Shown here: positions 7,669 to 14,684 of the stretch, piece by piece
How the letters are laid out: each line of letters opens with the position of its first letter
Position numbering within the stretch: position 1 is the first letter of the stretch
Assembly: GCA_964540415.1 (NCBI GenBank)
Contig: CAZIMM010000034.1
Span: forward strand, 1-20,053
DNA length: 20,053 nucleotides
Direction: 5' to 3'
From: CAZIMM01 sp964540415
GTDB taxonomy: Bacteria; Bacillota; Clostridia; Oscillospirales; Acutalibacteraceae
Made by a program: the position numbers and the translations under genes
Notes under the pieces: model-generated
The model's database searches: none
Told to the model about the DNA's origin: nothing
What the model saw: the letters and a program-made list of their open reading frames with translations, nothing else

Positions 7669-8567
7669 TGACGGGGAATATTTTCAACATACAGCGTTTC
7701 AGCACCAATGACGGGCCGGGAATCCGCACGGTTGTGTTTTTCAAGGGCTGTCCGCTCTCCTGCGCGTGGTGTCACAATCCCGAGTCGAAAGCAACCGAAA
7801 CCGAGCTGTTTTTTGATGCAAAAAAGTGCATACTGTGCAGGGCGTGCGAGTCTGCTTGTGAAAGAGGTCTGCACAAATTTGCCGGTGAGCAGCACTTGTT
7901 TTCACGCAGCAGCTGCAATTTGTGCATAAAATGTGCGGCGGTATGCCCATCGGGTGCTTTACTCTCCTGCGGAGATACGAAAAGCTCCGATGAAATCTCG
8001 GAGATTGCTTTAAGGGATTTGCCGTTTTACGAGCAGTCGCAGGGCGGAGTCACCCTTTCGGGCGGCGAGCCGCTTATGCAGTATGAGTTTGCCCTTGAAC
8101 TACTCAAGAAGCTGAAGCAAAACGGAATTCACACCGCCATTGAAACAAGCGGTTATTGTCGGCGCGATTTGAGCGAAATCAATGAATATGTTGATTTATG
8201 GCTGTATGATATCAAGCTCTTTCCCGTGAATGAGCATATAAAATTCACGGGCAAATCCAATGAAACAATCCTGAAAAATCTGTTTTTGCTTGACGGCATG
8301 GGTGCGAAAATCATCCTCCGCTGCCCGATAATCCCCGGCGTGAATTTCACCGAAAAGCATCTTCTCTCAATAGCGCAGCTTGCAAAAAAGCTCAAAAATC
8401 TCGTCTCAATCCAATTCGAGCCCTATCATCCTCTGGGAATTGAGAAGGCGGCGAAGCTCGGGAAAAAGCAGAAATATGAAAGCAGAGATTTTCTCACAAA
8501 ATCGGATTTGACTTCATTGCTTGAGGACATTAGTGATAACTTCCCGGTGGGTTTTGAGGTTTTGTGA
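7668..8567 (+). CDS. glycyl radical enzyme activating enzyme (radical SAM)
   Basis: This 299-residue protein begins with FSTNDGPGIRTVVFFKGCPL and has the radical SAM CxxxCxxC cluster site (Cys28, Cys32, Cys35; GCPLSCAWC). It also carries a two-cluster ferredoxin insert with CxxCxxCxxxC sets at residues 54-64 and 83-93, and the SAM-binding GGVTLSGGEP. This three-cluster layout is typical of activases for dehydratase-type glycyl radical enzymes, whereas the pyruvate formate-lyase activase lacks the ferredoxin insert. It cleaves S-adenosylmethionine to place the glycyl radical on its partner, here almost certainly the enzyme encoded immediately upstream. The ATG shares its A with the upstream TAA stop (TAATG), so translation is coupled. 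A terminator follows seven bases after the stop, so the operon has just these two genes. Confidence 0.93.
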   Translation: MTGNIFNIQRFSTNDGPGIRTVVFFKGCPLSCAWCHNPESKATETELFFDAKKCILCRACESACERGLHKFAGEQHLFSRSSCNLCIKCAAVCPSGALLSCGDTKSSDEISEIALRDLPFYEQSQGGVTLSGGEPLMQYEFALELLKKLKQNGIHTAIETSGYCRRDLSEINEYVDLWLYDIKLFPVNEHIKFTGKSNETILKNLFLLDGMGAKIILRCPIIPGVNFTEKHLLSIAQLAKKLKNLVSIQFEPYHPLGIEKAAKLGKKQKYESRDFLTKSDLTSLLEDISDNFPVGFEVL

Positions 8568-8573
8568 ATTGAC

Positions 8574-8608
8574 ACCGTAATCTTGATAAAAGGTTACGGT
8601 CATTTTTT
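8574..8608 (+). terminator. rho-independent terminator of the glycyl radical enzyme operon
   Basis: A 9-base stem (ACCGTAATC at 8574-8582 with GGTTACGGT at 8592-8600, one G-T pair) and a 9-base loop are followed by six T at 8603-8608. Confidence 0.88.
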
Positions 8609-8686
8609 GGACTGAAAAGAATTTCGGGATATGTAATGCTGTTTACAAAGGCAAATTGCAATTTGACATACATAAGAGGTCATATT

Positions 8687-9181
8687 ATGGAGAACTACAA
8701 ATCTTGGAGCGAATTGAATAAACAGCTTACTGATAACCTCTGCGATGATTTTAAAGATCGAATTACATATTTTCTGACAAGGTATCATTCTGTACATAAT
8801 TCTTACGGTCGGGCGGCAATTCGCCTGGACGGAAAAGAACTCGCAGCATTCTCATGGATTGAAATGTACCGTCAAGAATCCGATATTTCAACTCTTTATG
8901 AAGAGGACGCAAAAAGAACATACGATGAGATGAAGGAGCAATTAAAACCCAAATGGGATAAGAATTGCGAATATTGCGAGATGGATTTTTTGAATGCTGC
9001 CTTGAAATTCCGTAACATGATGATCAAGGATGCCTTAGAATCCGAAAACTATATCATCAGAATATTTGCGATATTGGATCGGCGTATCGGCAAGAGAACT
9101 CTGAAAAAGATAAAAGAAGTCGCGGAATTTGAGGAATATCCTGCATGGGTGCGGCAATTCTACATATTACGTTTATCCTGA
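8687..9181 (+). CDS. SF0329-family protein of unknown function
   Basis: The 164-residue product begins MENYKSWSELNKQLTDNLC and continues DRITYFLTRYHSVHNSYGRA, AAIRLDGKELAAFS, which I recognise as the SF0329 family of small soluble bacterial proteins. No function is established for this family to my knowledge. Charged, without signal peptide or membrane segment; the C-terminal half holds a DRRIGKRTLKKIKEV helix and ends shortly after. The ATG at 8687 has AGAGG at 8675-8679 with a 7-base gap; an in-frame ATG at 8636 has no ribosome site and falls just after the upstream terminator. It is a single-gene unit between two terminators. Its promoter is not clear: TTGGAC at 8607-8612 has only poor -10 candidates. 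Its base composition is more AT-rich than the operon before it. Family identification is from memory of the sequence pattern. Confidence 0.7.
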   Translation: MENYKSWSELNKQLTDNLCDDFKDRITYFLTRYHSVHNSYGRAAIRLDGKELAAFSWIEMYRQESDISTLYEEDAKRTYDEMKEQLKPKWDKNCEYCEMDFLNAALKFRNMMIKDALESENYIIRIFAILDRRIGKRTLKKIKEVAEFEEYPAWVRQFYILRLS

Positions 9182-9225
9182 CATTCCCCGATTTATCTGA
9201 GTGAAAAACGGGTTCAAATTGACAG

Positions 9226-9263
9226 AAAAAATGAACCCATTTTCAGCAAAGGGTTCATTTTTT
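9226..9263. terminator. strong bidirectional terminator between convergent genes
   Basis: A perfect 13-base stem (AAAAAATGAACCC at 9226-9238 with GGGTTCATTTTTT at 9251-9263) and a 12-base loop give a T-run on both strands. It can end the plus-strand SF0329-family gene and the minus-strand alpha-galactosidase gene. A third copy of the arm, GGGTTCA, lies at 9210-9216 and could pair with the same TGAACCC. Confidence 0.88.
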
Positions 9264-9270
9264 AAAATTG

Positions 9271-9307
9271 CAGTCCCCTCCGTTGCCCGGCGAGGACTGT
9301 ATTTTTG
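9271..9307 (+). terminator. second hairpin with T-run, possible backup terminator
   Basis: CAGTCC (9271-9276) pairs with GGACTG (9294-9299), followed by TATTTTTG. The stem is short with a large loop, so it is probably a weak backup to the preceding terminator. Confidence 0.45.
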
Positions 9308-9378
9308 TGCCGTCATGAAAAGGTTTCGAGCAGGGCGACGGCTCGCAACAACAGTATTTACTACAGTCGAAAATAATT

Positions 9379-11355
9379 TTACTTTGCTTTGTAGAAAAAC
9401 AGCTTTGCAGTGCGTCTTTCATCAACAGTTACTTTCAAGCCCTCACACATAAGCTCTTTTCCCGTCAGTTCAAAAGCAGCTTCGCCGTCAGCGTCGGAAA
9501 ACTCATAAATCTTTTCGGCATCAAGCCCGAAAAGGCAATACTGTGCCGATTTGTAAGATGATTTTCCCCGTTTAAACACCTGTATGATGCCGTCATTTTT
9601 TTCCGGACGGTTATATTGCGCCGTACACCATGTATCATCGCCGCTCACAAGAGCTGTCAAAGGGTAAAAATCGCAGGAAAAATAAGGCCTGACTTTCAGA
9701 TATTCCTCGCCGTATTTATTAATCCACTCAAGCTGCTTTTCGTCTTTGCCGAACTCAGTTCTTTCGGAGAAAGTATAGTTAGTGGTCATTGACGCAGAGT
9801 ATGAGCTTCTTATCCGGTATACATCGCCCCACTCACGCCCGGTACCCGAGCCGGAATAAGGAAGCCATGTGCCATATGTCATGTTGTGCGTCTGATTCAC
9901 CTCCGGCGCGAAATTTGCAGCGCACGGCATATCATTGCGCCACAGCGGCACCGAGCGGCGCAGAGTTTCTATATCTATACGCCTGCCACCCGAAGCGCAG
10001 TTGTCAATAATCAGATGCGGGAATCTTTCAAGCAATGCGTCCCATAAACGGTACAGTCCCGTTATGTGCTTAATCTCGGTTATTCCTTTACGGTCCTCGG
10101 CATCGTTCAACCGCCAATACATTAAAGGCCAGATGTTGAAATCCTGCCTGTAACAGTCGATGCTGAGCTCTTCGATTTTCTCCGAGAGCATATCAAAGCA
10201 ATACTGCCAGGCTTCATCATTTCCGAGATTCAGGAGCAGATTGTCGTTATTGTCCAGGGCAATAAAATATTCGGGGTGTTCTGACGCAACAGGCGTATTG
10301 TTGATTACACGCTCCGGCTCAAGCCACAGCAGGAACTTCATTCCGGCGTCATTTATCGCTTTCCTGACTTCAAGAAGACCGTAGGGATGATATGTTTTGT
10401 TTACTCTCCAGTCGCCGGTATATAAGGGCCAGTCCCCTTCGAATTCATCGGGGCACTCTTTTTCGGAGCTTCCGTACCAGCCTGCGTCCATCCATATGTA
10501 TTCAAACGGGAGCTTGCTTTCTTTGATTGCGTTAATTCTTTCTATTACTCCTGCGGTTGTCATTCCGCCCCAGATACCGGCACAAAACGGCGCTTGCTCA
10601 GCTCTCCCCTCAGAGCCTATGAGCGAAAAATGCCTTTTTATGAGCCTGCGCCACTTGTTTTGCGATTCATTGTAATCGCATTCATAGTTCATAATCACAA
10701 TTGACGATGTTCTGATTTTCTCGCCCGGCAAAAGCTTGAAATGCGTATCCTCAATTTTGGTTTTTATATTTACGAAGTCGCTGCTTCTTTCAACCCGGCA
10801 GTTCCATTGACCCGTCCAGCCGATTGCAAAGATAACTCCCCTGCCCTGACGGTTAATATTAAAGAACGGTGCACATTGTGAATTTGCAGACCTTCCTCCC
10901 GAGGTGGAATACTCTTTTGTTTGGCCGGGATAAATATGGTTTAAATAACTGTTTGCAGCCAAATTGAGACTGTCCATATCGGTGTAGAAAGCCTCTCTTA
11001 TATTTTCCGCACCGCTCGGAGCGTATATTTTCATCATTAAATCGGGATTCGGAATGTACGCAGTTTGCTTATACGGTTCATCGTGTTCAAACGGTATGTC
11101 AACATCGCAGTCATACAGCTTCGAAATTATTTTTGACGGCTGTTCTCCTGTGTTTTCAAACCACGTTACCCACTCGCAGGCATCGAAATCGGGGAACCGT
11201 TCGGCACAATTTACCACCTTTAGTCCGTCGCTTAACAGGTACTCAAAGCGGATTTTATTTCCGTGTTCTTCTGATGAAGTCTGCATTTCAAAATCCCAAA
11301 TACACTTACCATTATATAAAAATGACAGGCGCTTGTTGTCTCTCAAAAAATCCAT
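9379..11355 (-). CDS. alpha-galactosidase, glycoside hydrolase family 36
   Basis: This 658-residue protein shows the GH36 plan: an N-terminal beta-sandwich (about 1-250), a TIM barrel (about 255-580) and a C-terminal beta domain. Barrel landmarks are IWMDAGWY (287-294), FLLWLEPER (341-349), CYRQDFN (401-407) with the likely nucleophile Asp405, and DNCASGGRRID (451-461) followed by WRND with the likely acid/base Asp475. The usual KxDxN nucleophile motif reads RQDFN here. The family releases terminal alpha-galactose, or sometimes alpha-N-acetylgalactosamine, by retention. No signal peptide, so it acts on imported sugars such as raffinose-type or host-derived oligosaccharides. ATG 11355 has GGGGG about 8 bases upstream. 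It is a single-gene unit convergent with the SF0329-family gene. No transporter or regulator is adjacent; the nearest sugar transporter is the GPH gene at the right edge. Confidence 0.9.
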   Translation of the reverse strand: MDFLRDNKRLSFLYNGKCIWDFEMQTSSEEHGNKIRFEYLLSDGLKVVNCAERFPDFDACEWVTWFENTGEQPSKIISKLYDCDVDIPFEHDEPYKQTAYIPNPDLMMKIYAPSGAENIREAFYTDMDSLNLAANSYLNHIYPGQTKEYSTSGGRSANSQCAPFFNINRQGRGVIFAIGWTGQWNCRVERSSDFVNIKTKIEDTHFKLLPGEKIRTSSIVIMNYECDYNESQNKWRRLIKRHFSLIGSEGRAEQAPFCAGIWGGMTTAGVIERINAIKESKLPFEYIWMDAGWYGSSEKECPDEFEGDWPLYTGDWRVNKTYHPYGLLEVRKAINDAGMKFLLWLEPERVINNTPVASEHPEYFIALDNNDNLLLNLGNDEAWQYCFDMLSEKIEELSIDCYRQDFNIWPLMYWRLNDAEDRKGITEIKHITGLYRLWDALLERFPHLIIDNCASGGRRIDIETLRRSVPLWRNDMPCAANFAPEVNQTHNMTYGTWLPYSGSGTGREWGDVYRIRSSYSASMTTNYTFSERTEFGKDEKQLEWINKYGEEYLKVRPYFSCDFYPLTALVSGDDTWCTAQYNRPEKNDGIIQVFKRGKSSYKSAQYCLFGLDAEKIYEFSDADGEAAFELTGKELMCEGLKVTVDERRTAKLFFYKAK

Positions 11356-11410
11356 TGAATTATTCCCCCGTTTAAATTAATAAGCAAACCATCAAATAAC
11401 AACTGCATTT

Positions 11411-11439
11411 ATGTTATCACAGTCGCATTGCAAAATCAA
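11411..11439 (-). promoter_or_regulatory. candidate promoter of the alpha-galactosidase gene
   Basis: On the minus strand, TTGATT (11434-11439) and TAACAT (11411-11416) are 17 bases apart with TGA before the -10. Each hexamer matches consensus at only four of six positions, so the call is weak, but the spacing and leader of about 50 bases are reasonable. Confidence 0.35.
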
Positions 11440-11729
11440 CAAAACAATTCGTTATTTTCATTGTACAAAGCTGTGCCGCGTTTTTTTGACTGTATTCACA
11501 GCTTCATAAAACAGCCTTCGATTTATTGTGAAAAGGGTATGCTCAGCGCAAAGTTCCGGGGCAGAATGCGTAAGGATCTGTCGGGGAGCGGGAATGCCCA
11601 TATCAAAGGATTTTGCTTTAAATTTATACGTTAAGAGAGTCATGCATTATGCATAAAGCAATTTGTGACAGTGACGGTGAAGTCACAACACCAAAGATGC
11701 CGGGGCTTAAGAATGTGTTATGCCGGAAT
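11440..11729. other. non-coding stretch downstream of the membrane acyltransferase gene
   Basis: I find no gene here. The frames open in this stretch are about 60-70 codons on either strand, without recognisable motifs. One perfect 7-base inverted repeat, TTGTGAC (11663-11669) and GTCACAA (11682-11688), and a repeated ATGCAT pair near 11642-11654 are the only structures I noticed. Confidence 0.4.
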
Positions 11730-11766
11730 AAAAAAAGTCGACCGCTATTTAAAAATACTGCGGTCG
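11730..11766 (-). terminator. rho-independent terminator after the membrane acyltransferase gene
   Basis: On the minus strand, CGACCGC pairs with GCGGTCG (11760-11766 with 11739-11745), with a further possible AT inner stem, and is followed by ACTTTTTTT at 11730-11738. It lies 65 bases past the stop codon. Confidence 0.85.
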
Positions 11767-11830
11767 GCGGGTATCGTCAAGAATTTTTTGGTGATTGATT
11801 CAGGCGCGGTGTTGCTGAAAGGTTAAGTGC

Positions 11831-12880
11831 TCATCTGACGAATAAGCCGAATTTTTTACCGATATTTATAATCTGTGTTAACTTATACTTACTGCATATG
11901 TAGTTGTACATAATACAGAATGCTGACAGTATCAGCGCGCATATTAATCCGCCCAATAAGCGATTGAAAAATGACTGCTTAAAAAAGTGTTTGAATACTA
12001 AGAGAATAAAATAATGGGATGACATAATAAATATTGTATCGGCGGAAATAACTTCAACAATCTTGTTTGCCGGGAAGGCTGAAAACATATAGATAAAGGA
12101 TACTGAGCCAATAATCGCAAGCGGGATATATGTGAAGATATTATTATAATCACATTTCAAGACGGAGATATTATTTCCGTCGTTGAGGATTCCGGCGGCG
12201 AAGCAGAAGGCGATAAATATCAATAAAGAGACGACAGAAACAAATTTTTTATCGTATTCCTGTTTTGTATGTATATGCTCAGCCAGGCGGCGAACCAAAA
12301 ACCCTGTGCCCACATATCCGAGCATGTGGACTGCCCTGACAAATCCTAAATATTGAATTGATATGTTTTGATAATTAAAAAGAATAGTCAAAATAAAGCA
12401 GGACACGGTTAACACCAAGGCAGTGATTGTCATATGGTTTTTATTGATTTTCATTGCAAAAGCAAAAGCAACACTGTCAATAAACATAGTCGGCAGAAAC
12501 CATAACGGCTCATTCCACAGTATCTGTCCGTGTTGGAAGGAAAATTTTTCCGGTAGTTGTAATAAAGGAACAGGAGATAATACAATAAAAGTAATAAATG
12601 TTACTAATATGAATAATAAAAGCGGAACAATTATACGGTTTATTTTTTTAATTATGAATTTTTTAAATCCATCATCACAGTTTTTATATAAAAATCCCGA
12701 AATAATGAAAAACACTGGTACATGAAATGAGTAGAAAATCGCCTTTAACAAACTGCCTGTCGGAAGAAAGTGTCCAATACATATTATAATTATGCCAAAA
12801 AACTTTGCATAATTAATATAATCTAATATTTGTTTTACTTTTGTAGAATTCATATCAGCATTAGTAAGTTCGATAGTCAC
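11831..12880 (-). CDS. membrane acyltransferase, acyltransferase family 3
   Basis: The 349-residue product is a polytopic membrane protein with about ten hydrophobic segments. It carries the family motif in the first helix (IIIICIGHFLPTG, His37), the second-helix FHVPVFFIISGFLYK (51-66) and NEPLWFLPTMF, all typical of acyltransferase 3 proteins that O-acylate sugars or cell-envelope glycans. The donor side and acceptor cannot be told. The GTG start at 12880 is uncertain: GAGAA lies 12 bases upstream, and an ATG at 12853 has no ribosome site either, but both precede the first conserved helix. The gene is strikingly AT-rich (a sampled stretch is about 30 percent GC), unlike the neighbouring glycosidases, suggesting separate origin as is common for surface-glycan modification genes. 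Single-gene unit with its own terminator; no clear promoter. Confidence 0.85.
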   Translation of the reverse strand: MTIELTNADMNSTKVKQILDYINYAKFFGIIIICIGHFLPTGSLLKAIFYSFHVPVFFIISGFLYKNCDDGFKKFIIKKINRIIVPLLLFILVTFITFIVLSPVPLLQLPEKFSFQHGQILWNEPLWFLPTMFIDSVAFAFAMKINKNHMTITALVLTVSCFILTILFNYQNISIQYLGFVRAVHMLGYVGTGFLVRRLAEHIHTKQEYDKKFVSVVSLLIFIAFCFAAGILNDGNNISVLKCDYNNIFTYIPLAIIGSVSFIYMFSAFPANKIVEVISADTIFIMSSHYFILLVFKHFFKQSFFNRLLGGLICALILSAFCIMYNYICSKYKLTQIINIGKKFGLFVR

Positions 12881-13170
12881 AACGGTTTTTATTCTCGTTG
12901 TTTCGGAGATTAGCCAAAATATACTTTTGTGCTACAGTGTCGATAATGCCTTTTTGTATTCCAACATACTCACAGAGAAAATACAAGAAAGTTTTTCAAG
13001 CCACAGAAGCTGGCTCTTTGTTATGTATTTGTTTGTTCCTCTTTAATGCCCGAACCGCTCCGTATCCGCAGCTTGTCTGCAAATTTCGCATAATGTCCCG
13101 CGTTCTTCCGAGAAAACTCCATGCATTGAAATTCACGGTGCATTTATTTGTGATTCCGCTGTCCTTCATG
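12881..13170. other. intergenic stretch upstream of the membrane acyltransferase, no confident gene
   Basis: The only coding-like trace is a minus-strand frame, open from about 13005 to about 12858, that reads GIQKGIIDTVAQKYILANLR and ends inside the acyltransferase gene in another frame. It lacks a start codon and ribosome site. No strong terminator follows the surface-protein gene that ends at 13171; a 5-base stem (AGCCA/TGGCT) near 13000 lacks a T-run. Confidence 0.3.
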
Positions 13171-14679
13171 TTATTTCCTGCGCTTTTTGATTGCAACGGG
13201 GACTGCGACGGCGGCGAGGAGGAGGACGGCTGCGGCGGAGATTATTGCCGTTCTTCGCGGGGCGGAGAGAGAGGTGAACGCCGCGAGAGCGCCGAGGGTT
13301 TTGTCCGCGGCGGCGGTTGTGGCTGCAGCGGAAGCATCGGCTTGAATTGCCGTCGGTTCGTTTGATCCTTCAGAATATGTTCCTCCGTCAACGGAAACAT
13401 AGCAATCGGAATATACTCCGGAGGCGGCAACGGCGCGGATTCTTGCGCAGCCCTTTGATTTTGCGGTTATCTCGCCCGTGTCCATATCAACATCGGCAAT
13501 GTCCTCATCGAGCGATACGAAAAATACGCGGTCGTCATATGCGTCTGTCGGTGCAAATGAGGATGCAATTGTTGTCTTTTCGCCCGATTTCATTGACAGC
13601 TCATATTCATGGCTGAGATACTGCGCCGGGTCGTTGGACTCCGACCAGCCGAGGTTTGTAATAGTCCCCAAGCCTTTGGAATCCGCCTTTTCGGTCACCC
13701 CTTTGCCGGAAAGCGTCACACTCTGAATCTCGGTTATGTTCTTCCACCACTCGTCGGTGTATTCTTTGACTGTGTAGCCCTCGGGGAGCTTATAGTCCTC
13801 TTTTGCCCATTTTTTCCAGTCAACCCAGCTGTCAAATTCCTTAACAAGCTGCTTTTGATACTCGGATGTCTTAAATTTGTCAAATCCGGTTGCTCCGGGC
13901 TTTTTATAAAGTACGGTATTCGGGCACGGGTAATTTGTCGGCATGTTTATCTCGTTCAAGTCGATATGCATGTTATAATCAAATGCAAATGTACTTATGT
14001 TATCCGCATTGCCGGTAAAATATATGTCGCAGGGTTTGTTTGCCGCCTGATTGTAGGTCCGGTTGTTGTAATCCTCAAAATCATCGACGGTTATTGCTTT
14101 TGCATCAATAGAAACATCGCCTTGAATAATAATTGCATCGGCAGTATTTTTTAAAATGCTGTAGTTAGCAATGCTTTCAAGTGATTCCGGCAATACTAAA
14201 AGTTTTACGCTGCAAGCAGATTCATGGAGTGAATATAATCCACGGTTATGTCCTGCATATGGTGTCAGCTTTTTTAGTCCCTCGCAAAAATTAATTGTAC
14301 AAATCGGCAGCTCGCTTTCCGAAAATGTAAAAAAATCAAGGCCGCCGTAAGAAATGATTTTAGTCTGAGGAGAAAAATTTATCCGAATAAGGCTTTCACT
14401 ACTTGTTATAGATTCAAAAGCACCAACAATTTTTTGACCGTCAATTTCTTTGGGGATATTCAAAACGGTTATGTCCTCAGAAAAGGCTGTGCTAAAGTAT
14501 GCATCCCCGGTTTCGGAATTAATTACATACTTGTACTGTCCATTTTCTGAAGTGTGTTCTTTGACAACAGGTTTAAGATATACAGTATATTCCTCCTCGG
14601 CAAAGCTCAACAGTGTTGTTACTGAAAATATCATTACAGCCGTTAATAAACCGACTGCTCTTTTTATTCCTCTTTTCAT
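13171..14679 (-). CDS. membrane-anchored surface protein with BspA-like leucine-rich repeats and Big2 domain
   Basis: The 502-residue protein starts with a signal peptide (basic residues, then GLLTAVMIFSVTTLLSF, cut near residue 27). Residues about 45-265 are degenerate BspA-type leucine-rich repeats: VLNIPKEIDGQKIVGAF, NFCEGLKKLTPYA, LLVLPESLESIANYS and a closing TVLYKKPGATGFDKF. Residues about 315-430 form a bacterial Ig-like group 2 domain (IADVDMDTGEITAKSKGCA, then GVYSDCYVSV). An alanine-rich linker leads to one membrane helix (479-497) and a KKRRK tail, so the protein faces outward and stays anchored. The ATG is 5 bases after the subtilase stop, with GGAAAGG inside that gene; a TTG four codons earlier is less likely. 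The N-terminal half is AT-rich and the C-terminal half GC-rich, mirroring the neighbour. Its job is probably adhesion or binding; unknown otherwise. Confidence 0.78.
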   Translation of the reverse strand: MKRGIKRAVGLLTAVMIFSVTTLLSFAEEEYTVYLKPVVKEHTSENGQYKYVINSETGDAYFSTAFSEDITVLNIPKEIDGQKIVGAFESITSSESLIRINFSPQTKIISYGGLDFFTFSESELPICTINFCEGLKKLTPYAGHNRGLYSLHESACSVKLLVLPESLESIANYSILKNTADAIIIQGDVSIDAKAITVDDFEDYNNRTYNQAANKPCDIYFTGNADNISTFAFDYNMHIDLNEINMPTNYPCPNTVLYKKPGATGFDKFKTSEYQKQLVKEFDSWVDWKKWAKEDYKLPEGYTVKEYTDEWWKNITEIQSVTLSGKGVTEKADSKGLGTITNLGWSESNDPAQYLSHEYELSMKSGEKTTIASSFAPTDAYDDRVFFVSLDEDIADVDMDTGEITAKSKGCARIRAVAASGVYSDCYVSVDGGTYSEGSNEPTAIQADASAAATTAAADKTLGALAAFTSLSAPRRTAIISAAAVLLLAAVAVPVAIKKRRK

Positions 14680-14684
14680 TCTTT

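Noticed and set aside
11663..11688. TTGTGAC...GTCACAA inverted repeat as an operator
   Set aside because: It sits downstream of both flanking gene ends or starts with no promoter next to it, so a regulatory role is not supported.
11713..11826. 37-codon plus-strand frame starting MCYAGIKKVDRYLKILRS
   Set aside because: Reads plausibly, but it is built over the minus-strand terminator hairpin at 11730-11766, has only a GGGG-like site, and matches nothing I know.
12898..13365. 155-codon plus-strand open frame with a Gly/Asp-rich end
   Set aside because: Its end is antisense to the alanine-rich linker and membrane helix of the surface protein; no ribosome site and no motif.
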